From positions 1 through 5,498 of the forward strand of contig CAJAHV010000448.1 in NCBI GenBank assembly GCA_903939555.1: a DNA stretch of 5,498 nucleotides. The letters run 5' to 3'. The position numbers and the translations under genes were made by a program. Under the pieces are notes generated by a model, which was not told the origin of the DNA, did no database searches, and worked only from the letters and a program-made list of their open reading frames with translations. Positions 1-5,498 of this stretch are shown piece after piece (position 1 is the first letter of the stretch; each line of letters begins with the position of its first letter). The DNA is from an uncultured Alphaproteobacteria bacterium. Its GTDB lineage: Bacteria > Pseudomonadota > Alphaproteobacteria > Sphingomonadales > Sphingomonadaceae.

Positions 1-902
1 AGATTCGCATTGGGATGTTCGGCAAGATTCTTGCCGACCGGCAGGTCCAGCAGCACATCCAGACCATGCCGGCGCAGTTCGTCGGCAGGCCCGATGCCGG
101 ACAGCATCAGCAGCTTGGGGCTGGCAATGGCGCCGGCAGACAGGATCACCTCGCGGCGCGCATGGACCTCGGTCGCGGCGCCATCGCGCCGACCGCAGAC
201 GCCCAGCACCCGGCGTCCGTCAAAGATCAGACGCTCTGCTTCGAAGCCGGTAATGATCTCGAGATTTTTCCGGCCCGCCGCCATGCCCAGATAGGCCCGC
301 GCCACACTCCAGCGCGCACCATTGCGCTGCGTCACCTGCGGCGGCGACACGCCCTCCTGGCTATCGCCATTGTAATCGGGGTTGAATGGCAACCCCGCGC
401 TCATGCACGCCTTGGTAAAGGCCTCGGCCAGCGGATGCACCGAGCGCAGCGGCCCGACATGCAGCGGCCCCAACGCGCCCCGCCATTGCCCGCCTATAGG
501 GCTGGATTCCATCCGCCGGAACAGCGGCAGCAGGTCATCAAACCGCCAGCCTGGGTTGCCCCTTGCGGCCCAGCCATCATAATCGATCCGCGCGCCCCGC
601 ACGAACAACATGCCATTTATGGATGAAGACCCACCCAGCACCTTGCCCGCCGGCCACAAATCCACCTTGCCCCCGCGTGACGCATCCGGCTCGGCCAGAT
701 GTGCCCAATCCACCTTGGGGTTGCCGATCAGATTGACGATGCCGGCCGGGATATGAATGGCCGGATCGCGGTCCCGCCCACCGGCTTCCAGCAGTGCCAC
801 GCGGCAGACGGGGTCTTCACTCAGCCGTGCCGCCAGCGCGCAGCCAGCCGAGCCGGCGCCGACCACGACATAATCGAACTTTCCCGTCGCAGCAGTTGTC
901 AT
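1..902 (-). CDS. GMC family FAD-dependent oxidoreductase (choline/alcohol dehydrogenase-like), C-terminus cut by window edge
   Basis: The first 300 residues of a glucose-methanol-choline oxidoreductase are visible. These enzymes are usually about 530 residues, so roughly 230 residues, including the catalytic His-His/Asn pair, lie outside the window. A Rossmann FAD-binding motif (VVVGAGSAG, residues 12-20) is followed by the ribose-binding acidic residue in LLEAGG (E39). GMC signature 1 is at about 86-103 (GKVLGGSSSINGMLFVRG) and signature 2 at about 257-271 (GAIASPKLLMLSGIG). The family oxidises primary or secondary alcohols to carbonyls in the cytoplasm. The substrate cannot be told from this half. 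The ATG at 902-900 lies 6 bases after the stop of the upstream dioxygenase gene and puts the FAD motif the usual short distance from the N-terminus. No good ribosome binding site is visible, so translation is probably coupled to the dioxygenase. By inference it oxidises an alcohol produced by that oxygenase. The family call is secure; the substrate is unknown. Confidence 0.95.
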   Translation of the reverse strand, partial: MTTAATGKFDYVVVGAGSAGCALAARLSEDPVCRVALLEAGGRDRDPAIHIPAGIVNLIGNPKVDWAHLAEPDASRGGKVDLWPAGKVLGGSSSINGMLFVRGARIDYDGWAARGNPGWRFDDLLPLFRRMESSPIGGQWRGALGPLHVGPLRSVHPLAEAFTKACMSAGLPFNPDYNGDSQEGVSPPQVTQRNGARWSVARAYLGMAAGRKNLEIITGFEAERLIFDGRRVLGVCGRRDGAATEVHARREVILSAGAIASPKLLMLSGIGPADELRRHGLDVLLDLPVGKNLAEHPNAN

Positions 903-908
903 GCCGGA

Positions 909-1844
909 TCAGCTTTCTGCCGCCTGGAGCTTCTTGAACGTCTCGAACTCATTCACATCATCGCGGCGATGCGCGGACCATGTCGTGGCGAAGCCGCGCG
1001 GATAGCGGCTGTCGTCATCCTGGCCGCCGTCGTCTGACCAGAGCAGCGGAAACAGATCGCCGCCCGGCGCCTGGCCCTCGACCATCTCGTCAAAGCACAC
1101 ACCGGCGATGTTCAGGCAGTCCGGGCGCGGCGACCAGCGCGCATCATCGCCAAAGACACGCACCGATAGCGCAATCCGCCAGTCATCGGTCGGATTGCCG
1201 TGCGAATAATGCAGCACCCACGGGTGCACGACCAGCATGTCGCCGATTTCCATGTCCCAGGTCCTGAACCTGTCGGCATAAACCGGATCCTTGCGCATTG
1301 CCTCGCCATCGGGATGCGGCAGCCGCCCTTCGATGTGCGGCATCTTGCGGGCGTTGGGGCTGAAGATCCGGTATTTGTCATCCTGCGTATGCGTACCGGC
1401 GATCACCTCAAGGCTGTTGGCCTTGGTGATTGGCGTCAGCGGCACCCAAAGCGATGGCACCATGGTGGTCTCCCACGTCACCGGCCAGCCCATGCGGTCA
1501 GTGTGCCAGATGGTCTGCTCGGTGGACTGCGGCTTCTTGGCAAAGATCTCGTCAAAGAAAAAGCGCGCCGACTTGGAGCGCAGGGTACGGGCCGCCGCTT
1601 GCGCAATCGGGCTCTCGAACACAAAGCGCCGAAACTCCGGCATCGTGCGCGCCATGTAGCGCCCCGGGTAAGTCGGCAGCAGTCCGAAATCTTCCTTGTC
1701 GATCAACAGCCGGCGTGCCGGCCCTTGCATGGACTGGAGCCATTCCGGATCAAAGACCCGGCGCAGGCAAACGACGCCATCACGCGCATAGGTATCGGCA
1801 TCTTCCTCGGTGATGGCACGCAGCGGCGACGTATTGAAAGCCAT
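909..1844 (-). CDS. Phytanoyl-CoA dioxygenase (PhyH) family Fe(II)/2-oxoglutarate-dependent oxygenase
   Basis: This 311-residue protein has the double-stranded beta-helix metal site of the PhyH family. The HxD pair is in IWHTDRMGW (H114, D116). The distal ligand lies in the segment GDMLVVHPWVLHYSHGN (201-217), most likely H212. R223, 11 residues later, fits the 2-oxoglutarate-binding arginine, the same spacing as H264/R275 in human PhyH. Such enzymes couple decarboxylation of 2-oxoglutarate to hydroxylation, and sometimes to demethylation or desaturation, of a small molecule. The length is normal for bacterial members. The ATG at 1844 follows the LysR stop by 62 bases. There is no strong Shine-Dalgarno site, only a GGGTG stretch nearby. 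The stop is 6 bases ahead of the GMC oxidoreductase start, which strongly suggests joint expression and consecutive steps of hydroxylation then alcohol oxidation. The substrate is not identifiable, and nothing marks it as acting on a CoA ester. Confidence 0.93.
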   Translation of the reverse strand: MAFNTSPLRAITEEDADTYARDGVVCLRRVFDPEWLQSMQGPARRLLIDKEDFGLLPTYPGRYMARTMPEFRRFVFESPIAQAAARTLRSKSARFFFDEIFAKKPQSTEQTIWHTDRMGWPVTWETTMVPSLWVPLTPITKANSLEVIAGTHTQDDKYRIFSPNARKMPHIEGRLPHPDGEAMRKDPVYADRFRTWDMEIGDMLVVHPWVLHYSHGNPTDDWRIALSVRVFGDDARWSPRPDCLNIAGVCFDEMVEGQAPGGDLFPLLWSDDGGQDDDSRYPRGFATTWSAHRRDDVNEFETFKKLQAAES

Positions 1845-1906
1845 GACACACCCGTGTTGTTGGTTGATCGTGCGGTCTTTTCACCACGACCGAACATAAA
1901 CACAAA
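1845..1906 (-). other. Spacer between LysR gene and dioxygenase gene, with competing short hairpins
   Basis: This 62-base gap separates two genes transcribed in the same direction. Its minus-strand transcript can form a 7-pair stem with one G-U pair (arms 1891-1885 and 1872-1866, 12-base loop). Alternatively it can form a perfect 5-pair CGGTC/GACCG stem (1892-1888 with 1877-1873). The two share bases and exclude each other. A small ACAC-CC-GTGT dyad (1848-1857) sits next to the dioxygenase start codon. None has a run of U, so this is not a normal intrinsic terminator. The gap could hold a separate promoter for the dioxygenase/oxidoreductase pair, but I see no convincing -35/-10 pair. Confidence 0.3.
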
Positions 1907-2833
1907 TCAATCCATGGCGGGTTCCCATGCGCCAAATGCATCGATTGTACAGGCGGCGCGCAATTCGGAAAGAAACAATTCCACGACAGGACGCGTCGGC
2001 ATGGACTTTCGCGTGACCAGCCCCGCCTTGCGCACAATCGGCACCCCGGGCACGTCCAGCTTCTTCACACTGCCCGGCCGCGCACGCCGCTGGATAAGAT
2101 GCTCGGGCAGCACCCCCAGAAACCCGCCATCGGCAATCAACGAACAGATGAGATTGAGCGAATTGGTGCGCACCACATAGTCCGGCGTCGCGAGCCCGGC
2201 GGCAGCAAAATAATAGTCCAGAAAATCCCGCATGTGCGGCTGGTCCACCACTGCCCAGCGGTGCTTCAGCAGCGCCGGCTTGTCGATGCGCTTCTGCCCG
2301 GCCAGCGGATGGTTAGCACCGGCATAGACATAGGCGTTCAAGTCCAGGATCGGTTCCACTGTCACATCGTCCGGCAGCTGCATGTTGGACAGATTGGAGA
2401 AGATGACATCGAGCCGCCCGTCCCGCAGCGCGTCCACCAGTTCCTCGAAAAACCCCTGCGTCACCGTCAGCGCGACATCGTGCCCGGCACCGCACACCGC
2501 CGCCACCACCCGGTCGACAATATGGTCCCCGAACATCGCGGCAATGCCGACCGCCAGCTCGCCCTTGGCACCCTTGTGCACCGCCTTCACTTCGGCCTGC
2601 GCCCGCGCCGCTTCGTTCAGCATAAGCCGGGCGTAGCGATAAAGCGCGTCGCCGGCCGGCGTCGGCACGATCCCGCGGGGCCGCCGCTCCAGCAGCTCTG
2701 CCGCCAGATAGGCCTCGAGGTTCTTGATGCTGCGTGTCAGCGCTGGCTGGGTGATGCACACCCGGTCTGCCGCCTTCGACAGGTTGCCGGCATCGACGAC
2801 AGCGACGAAATGACGGAGATGACGGAGTTCCAT
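1907..2833 (-). CDS. LysR-type transcriptional regulator
   Basis: This 308-residue protein is the standard length for a LysR regulator. The winged helix-turn-helix occupies about residues 3-62, with the typical pattern FVAVVDAGNLSKAADRVCIT (9-28), then QPALTRSIKNLE (29-40), then LLER and TPAG (47-61). A linker helix follows (about 63-90). The periplasmic-binding-protein-like effector domain starts around GELAVGIAAMFGD (91-103) and runs to about residue 293, with the usual GRLDVIFSNL (139-148). Such proteins bind DNA as tetramers and switch target genes when a pathway metabolite binds. The ATG at 2833 is the only start that keeps the whole helix-turn-helix. No Shine-Dalgarno is visible before it, and a 12-base palindrome lies immediately upstream. 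The gene is head-to-head with the methyltransferase operon and co-directional with the dioxygenase and oxidoreductase genes, so it may control both blocks. The inducer is unknown. A 9-base tandem repeat at 2810-2827 only encodes LRHLRH. Confidence 0.97.
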   Translation of the reverse strand: MELRHLRHFVAVVDAGNLSKAADRVCITQPALTRSIKNLEAYLAAELLERRPRGIVPTPAGDALYRYARLMLNEAARAQAEVKAVHKGAKGELAVGIAAMFGDHIVDRVVAAVCGAGHDVALTVTQGFFEELVDALRDGRLDVIFSNLSNMQLPDDVTVEPILDLNAYVYAGANHPLAGQKRIDKPALLKHRWAVVDQPHMRDFLDYYFAAAGLATPDYVVRTNSLNLICSLIADGGFLGVLPEHLIQRRARPGSVKKLDVPGVPIVRKAGLVTRKSMPTRPVVELFLSELRAACTIDAFGAWEPAMD

Positions 2834-2834
2834 G

Positions 2835-2846
2835 ATGTCGTGACAT
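2835..2846. promoter_or_regulatory. Perfect 12-base palindrome (ATGTC-GT-GACAT) abutting the LysR start
   Basis: Five-base perfect arms flank a 2-base centre, one base upstream of the LysR start codon. It lies in the divergent region where LysR proteins usually bind their own gene and their target. A T-N11-A spacing, the loose LysR consensus, can be drawn at 2833-2845 but is not centred on the palindrome. It could be an autoregulatory operator; chance is also possible for such a short element. Confidence 0.3.
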
Positions 2847-2857
2847 ATCGCGCTGCC

Positions 2858-2932
2858 ATGCGCGCCGTCTATACTGACCTGCGAAATATTGAATTGCAGC
2901 GCATGGCAGAAGCAGGCAGTTTCAGCACATGA
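2858..2932 (+). other. Possible 24-codon leader ORF ending in an ATGA overlap with the next gene
   Basis: An ATG at 2858 opens a short frame of 24 residues (MRAVYTDLRNIELQRMAEAG, then SFST) whose TGA at 2930-2932 overlaps the ATG of the small-protein gene at 2929. An internal ATG at 2903 gives a 9-residue version. This repeats the junction geometry seen three more times downstream. It could couple translation to a gene that lacks a good Shine-Dalgarno site. If transcription starts near 2882, only the 9-residue form would be transcribed. It may equally be chance. Confidence 0.2.
2870..2889 (+). promoter_or_regulatory. Candidate -10 box (TATACT) overlapping an imperfect AT-rich dyad
   Basis: TATACT at 2870-2875 differs from TATAAT at one base and stands out in this GC-rich DNA. 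It would start a transcript near 2882, about 47 bases before the small-protein gene. There is no good -35 box at 16-18 bases; the nearest match, GTGACA (2840-2845), is 24 bases away, so an activator would be needed. The -10 box is one arm of an imperfect dyad, ATACT-N9-AATAT (2871-2889), the kind of site a LysR activator might contact. On the opposite strand the same bases read TATAGA, a weaker -10 box for the regulator gene. Confidence 0.3.
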
Positions 2933-3246
2933 ACGCAGACAATCCAGCTCCTGCCATCGGCGAGGAAATCTCCAGCCGCGGCCCCACCTATTTCGACAAT
3001 CTCGTCCTCGAGAACCTGTTGGAAAGCTTCATGGAGCTGGCCGCAGAGGTCTGGACGATCCGTGACCGTCAGGCGGTGCTCGAAACCGTCCTGAAATCGC
3101 AAGGCATCGACGCCGCAACGCTGATCGAGCAACATCGACCCGACGAAGCTGAACTCGCCACGCGCAAGGCGCTGCGCGAGGAATTCGTCGCCCGCCTGCT
3201 CGCTGGCTTCCTGCGCCGGAGCGACAGCAAGGAGACCATCGCATGA
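2929..3246 (+). CDS. Small helical protein of unknown function, first gene of the methyltransferase operon
   Basis: I do not recognise a named family in this 105-residue protein. It has no signal peptide and no membrane segment, so it is probably cytoplasmic. After a loose N-terminus (1-18) it is predicted by eye to be mostly alpha-helical. A long amphipathic helix covers about 21-57 (from YFDNLVLENLLESF to AVLETVL), and a second charged helix about 74-98 (EAELATRKALREEFVARLL), separated by a GIDAATLIEQHRPD turn region. Such a two-helix protein could be a partner or dimerisation subunit for the enzyme encoded next; that is inference. The ATG at 2929 is supported by the frame and the good coding pattern, with only a weak AGCAGG sequence 12 bases upstream. 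Its stop overlaps the methyltransferase start by 4 bases (ATGA), and the methyltransferase ribosome binding site lies within its last codons. Confidence 0.85.
   Translation: MNADNPAPAIGEEISSRGPTYFDNLVLENLLESFMELAAEVWTIRDRQAVLETVLKSQGIDAATLIEQHRPDEAELATRKALREEFVARLLAGFLRRSDSKETIA
3229..3234 (+). promoter_or_regulatory. Strong Shine-Dalgarno (AAGGAG) for the methyltransferase
   Basis: A full AAGGAG lies 8 bases before the ATG at 3243, inside the end of the small-protein gene. It fixes the methyltransferase start. It is the only consensus-quality ribosome binding site I see among the four plus-strand genes. Confidence 0.8.
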
Positions 3247-4313
3247 CCGATCGTGGCAATCTCGGCGTCCTGCCCCGCACCACCACCCTGGCCGATGAAT
3301 CCTATCTGGATTTCCTCGAATCCTTCCGCGACGTGGTGCTGACCAAGATGTTCCCCGCCATGGCCGCCGCCGGCCACGCCCGGATGCAGCAGGACGGCCT
3401 GCCCCTCGACGATGACAGCCTGCCGCTGGAAACGATCCAGGCCAGCTTCGCCAAGGCTGCCATCGTCCCCACCTGGCAGCGGTTCATGCGTTCCCAGCAG
3501 GAAATGTCCTGGCGCCGGACGCGGCAGAGCTTCGCCCGCACCATGGACGCACAACTCAAGCTCCTCGAGGAAACCGAAAAGGCCGGACCCGGCAAGCTCG
3601 TCATCGATCCGGCGTTCGCTGTGCCCGCCTATGCCCGGCGTGAAATTCACCTTCAGCCCGGCGGCTATACCGATGATCCCATCAGCGGCATCGTCTATCA
3701 CTACGGCACCAAGGTCTTCTATCAGGGCGGCAACGATCAGGACGAAATGCATGCGGAGCTTGCCGGCCTCGCCACCCCGCCAGCCGACGGCAAGATGGAC
3801 CGCATCCTCGACCTCGGCTGCACCATCGGCCAGGGCACCATCCAACTGAAGCAGCACTTCCCCGATGCCGAAGTCTGGGGCCTTGATGTCGGCGAGCCGG
3901 TAGTCCGCTATGCCCATGCCCGCGCCGTCAAGCTCGGTGTCGACGTCAACTTCAGGCAGGCGCTCGCCGAGGACATGCCCTTCGAGGACGGCTCATTCGA
4001 CCATGTCTTCGCCTATATCCTGTTCCATGAAGTGCCGATCGAGGTGATACCCAGGATACTCGCCGACGTGCGCCGCATCCTGCGCCCCGGCGGCACCTTC
4101 TCGATCTTCGAATTCCCCAGCGCCAGCCAGCACCTGCCGCCGGCCTATCGCTTCATGATCGACTATGACAGCCACAACAATTGCGAGCCTTATTCGCTCG
4201 GCTTCGTCTACGCCGACTTCCACGGCATGCTGAAGGATGCGGGCTTTGCGATCAGCGAAGGCCCCAGGAGCCGCAACGACTTCCTCCAGTCAATCGTCGC
4301 CACCAAACCATGA
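3243..4313 (+). CDS. Class I SAM-dependent methyltransferase with a long N-terminal domain
   Basis: The C-terminal half of this 356-residue protein is a Methyltransf_11/UbiE-like Rossmann domain. Motif I is RILDLGCTIGQGT (187-199), followed by the acidic ribose-binding residue in VWGLDVG (D215). AEDMPFEDGSFDHVFAYILF (242-261) and then LRPGG (280-284) complete the fold. It transfers a methyl group from S-adenosylmethionine to a small molecule, probably at oxygen, carbon or nitrogen; the acceptor is unknown. About 180 residues precede motif I. They include a mainly helical region and a conserved-looking stretch, EIHLQPGGYTDDPISGIVYH (134-153), that probably forms a lid or acceptor pocket. The usual third glycine-loop position is Thr (GCTIG instead of GCGxG), which may be a family variant. 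The start overlaps the preceding stop (ATGA) and has an ideal Shine-Dalgarno site. The stop overlaps the hydrolase start in the same way. The family call is secure and the function open. Confidence 0.95.
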   Translation: MTDRGNLGVLPRTTTLADESYLDFLESFRDVVLTKMFPAMAAAGHARMQQDGLPLDDDSLPLETIQASFAKAAIVPTWQRFMRSQQEMSWRRTRQSFARTMDAQLKLLEETEKAGPGKLVIDPAFAVPAYARREIHLQPGGYTDDPISGIVYHYGTKVFYQGGNDQDEMHAELAGLATPPADGKMDRILDLGCTIGQGTIQLKQHFPDAEVWGLDVGEPVVRYAHARAVKLGVDVNFRQALAEDMPFEDGSFDHVFAYILFHEVPIEVIPRILADVRRILRPGGTFSIFEFPSASQHLPPAYRFMIDYDSHNNCEPYSLGFVYADFHGMLKDAGFAISEGPRSRNDFLQSIVATKP

Positions 4314-5098
4314 GCAATCTCATCGAAGTGGCCGATACCAGGCTTCACGTGGTGCGCCGCGGTGACGGCCCGCCACTGCTGCTGCTCGTCGGTCTCGGCG
4401 GGCGCTGTGACTTCTGGTCCGGGACCATCGCCCATATGGCGCCGCGTTTCGACTGCATCGGCTTTGACCACCGCAAGACCGGCGACAGCATCCCGTCCGA
4501 TGTCACCACCACGGTCGAAGTGCTGGCCGGGGACGCCATCGCGCTCCTCGACCGGCTCGGCATCGCCAGCGCCGATATCATCGGCCACTCGTTGGGGGGC
4601 GCCATCGCCCAATATATCGCTGTCCATGCCCCGGAGCGCGTCAACCGGCTGGTGCTGTCCGCCAGTTGGGCAGGCCCCACACCCTATTTCCAGGCGCTGT
4701 TCGACCTGCGCAAGCAGGTTCTGCTGCACTGCGGCCCCGCCGCCTACATGGTTCAGGGCAATATGCTGGGAAACCCCGGCTGGTGGGCCGTGGCCAATCA
4801 TGAAACCATGATGGCCGGCATCGAGACCCGGCTGCAGACCTTTGCCGGCGTGGACATCGAGATGGAGCGCATGGACGCGGTCTGCGGCCATGACCTGCGC
4901 GCCGGGCTTCCCGGCATCAGGGCCAAGACGCTCGTGATCTGCGCTCAGGATGACAGCATCACGCCATTGCCGCTTTCACAGGAAGTGGCCCGGCTGATCC
5001 CCGGTGCAACGCTGGTGACACTTGATACCGGCAACCACTTCGCGCCAGTGACCATGCCGGATGCGTGGCGCGCTCCCGTCGACGCGTTCCTGTCATGA
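4310..5098 (+). CDS. Alpha/beta hydrolase (RutD / 3-oxoadipate enol-lactonase-like)
   Basis: This is a 262-residue single-domain alpha/beta hydrolase. The nucleophile elbow is GHSLGG (S94). The acid is most likely D215 in CAQDDSITP and the histidine H243 in TGNHFAP, giving a complete triad. The oxyanion-hole segment is LVGLGGRCDFW (26-36), like RutD and PcaD-type enzymes, and FDHRKTGDS (52-60) matches their DHRGTGRS segment with changes. Such enzymes cleave esters, lactones, carbamates or C-C bonds of ring-cleavage products; the exact reaction is not predictable here. A longer in-frame extension to an ATG at 4181 exists, but those 43 residues lie over the methyltransferase 3' end and do not look like hydrolase sequence, so I chose 4310. 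There the ATG overlaps the methyltransferase stop. No Shine-Dalgarno site is visible, so translation probably depends on coupling. Its own stop overlaps the cupin start by 4 bases. Confidence 0.95.
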   Translation: MSNLIEVADTRLHVVRRGDGPPLLLLVGLGGRCDFWSGTIAHMAPRFDCIGFDHRKTGDSIPSDVTTTVEVLAGDAIALLDRLGIASADIIGHSLGGAIAQYIAVHAPERVNRLVLSASWAGPTPYFQALFDLRKQVLLHCGPAAYMVQGNMLGNPGWWAVANHETMMAGIETRLQTFAGVDIEMERMDAVCGHDLRAGLPGIRAKTLVICAQDDSITPLPLSQEVARLIPGATLVTLDTGNHFAPVTMPDAWRAPVDAFLS

Positions 5099-5498
5099 GC
5101 GAGAACGACCAGAACGCCGCCCCCGAGTTCGGCCGCTTCCATGCCGTGATCCCACCCGATGGCGGCAAGAGCTGGTGGCAGCCGCTGCCCTCGCGCGGTC
5201 ATGTCTCGGTGACGCTGTCACCCGACAACATGCCCTATGACTTTTTCTCGTCGGGCACACAGGTGCTACCGCCGGGCTGCTCCATCCGTGAGCATGGCCA
5301 TGCGCGCAACCACGAGCTGCTGTTCATCCACAAGGGCACGGGCACCGTTACGATCGAAGACCAGACCTGGGATCTGGCACCGGGCGCCACCGTGCTGTTC
5401 GGCCGCTATTCGAGGCATTTCGTGGTCAACACCGGCACCGAGGACATGCACATCTTCTGGGTATTCATGCCCCCCGCCCTTGAAGACTGGTTCCCCGC
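5095..5498 (+). CDS. Cupin-domain protein, C-terminus cut by window edge
   Basis: The first 134 residues are visible. Cupin motif 1, G(X)5HXH(X)4E(X)6G, is matched exactly: G61, H67, H69, E74 and G81 (GCSIREHGHARNHE, then LLFIHKG). Motif 2 is present in reduced form, with GRYSRHFVVN giving H108 and N112 but without the usual Pro-x-Gly. The full set of metal ligands (two His, Glu, His) is intact, so it should bind Fe, Mn, Ni or Zn. A preceding stretch of about 50 residues forms extra strands. Cupins may be dioxygenases, isomerases, decarboxylases or ligand-binding sensors, and nothing here separates these. The ATG at 5095 overlaps the hydrolase stop (ATGA) with no visible Shine-Dalgarno site. 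It is not possible to say whether a second cupin domain or a DNA-binding domain follows. Confidence 0.93.
   Translation, partial: MSENDQNAAPEFGRFHAVIPPDGGKSWWQPLPSRGHVSVTLSPDNMPYDFFSSGTQVLPPGCSIREHGHARNHELLFIHKGTGTVTIEDQTWDLAPGATVLFGRYSRHFVVNTGTEDMHIFWVFMPPALEDWFP

Noticed and set aside
15..626. 203-codon plus-strand open frame
   Set aside because: It lies opposite the GMC oxidoreductase, whose FAD and GMC signatures prove the minus strand is coding. The plus frame is a GC-rich shadow without recognisable motifs.
1848..1857. ACAC-CC-GTGT dyad as a terminator or operator
   Set aside because: The 4-base arms are too short to be significant and there is no U-run after them.
1200..2180. 326-codon plus-strand open frame
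   Set aside because: It runs antisense across the dioxygenase and the end of the LysR gene, with low-complexity Arg/His/Pro-rich translation and no domain.
2810..2827. Tandem 9-base repeat (ATGACGGAG twice)
   Set aside because: It encodes the LRHLRH start of the LysR protein, a common pattern in this family, and needs no other explanation.
2099..2932. 277-codon plus-strand open frame across the LysR gene
   Set aside because: It is antisense to a full-length LysR regulator. Only its last 24 codons, outside the LysR gene, are considered as a possible leader.
3069..3917. 282-codon minus-strand open frame
   Set aside because: It is antisense to the small protein and methyltransferase, which have a strong ribosome binding site and clear motifs. 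Its Gly/Ala/Leu-rich translation is typical of a shadow frame.
4181..4309. 43-residue N-terminal extension of the hydrolase
   Set aside because: It overlaps the methyltransferase coding end and is Arg-rich out-of-frame sequence. The ATG at 4310 gives the normal family N-terminus and the same ATGA overlap as neighbouring junctions.
4208..4891. 227-codon minus-strand open frame
   Set aside because: It is antisense to the alpha/beta hydrolase with its complete catalytic triad, and has no recognisable domain.

Overview
The window is a gene-dense, GC-rich stretch typical of an alphaproteobacterium. The C/G-rich third codon positions and the style of the genes suggest a sphingomonad-like organism, but this is an impression from composition and not a phylogenetic placement. 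Seven protein genes fill almost the whole window. Both outermost genes run off the edges. I see no RNA genes, insertion sequences, CRISPR arrays or attachment sites, and no gene-free stretch longer than about 100 bases.

The layout is two head-to-head transcription blocks around a 95-base divergent region (2834-2928). The minus-strand block, in reading order, is a LysR-type regulator (2833-1907), a phytanoyl-CoA dioxygenase-like Fe(II)/2-oxoglutarate oxygenase (1844-909), and an FAD-dependent GMC oxidoreductase (902 to the left edge). The plus-strand block is a 105-residue protein of unknown function (2929-3246), a SAM-dependent methyltransferase with a long N-terminal domain (3243-4313), an alpha/beta hydrolase of the RutD/enol-lactonase type (4310-5098), and a cupin (5095 to the right edge). 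Every junction in the plus block is a 4-base ATGA stop/start overlap, so these four genes very probably form one translationally coupled operon.

Together the genes encode two oxidation chemistries (non-heme iron hydroxylation and flavin alcohol oxidation), a methyl transfer, a hydrolysis, and a cupin step or sensor, next to one LysR-type regulator. This fits a small-molecule catabolic or tailoring pathway controlled by the LysR protein. The substrate cannot be read from the sequence. The most interesting points are the unassigned pathway itself, the small protein coupled to the methyltransferase, the modified SAM-binding loop (GCTIG), the apparent reliance on coupling in a chain with only one strong Shine-Dalgarno site, and dyad elements in the divergent control region.
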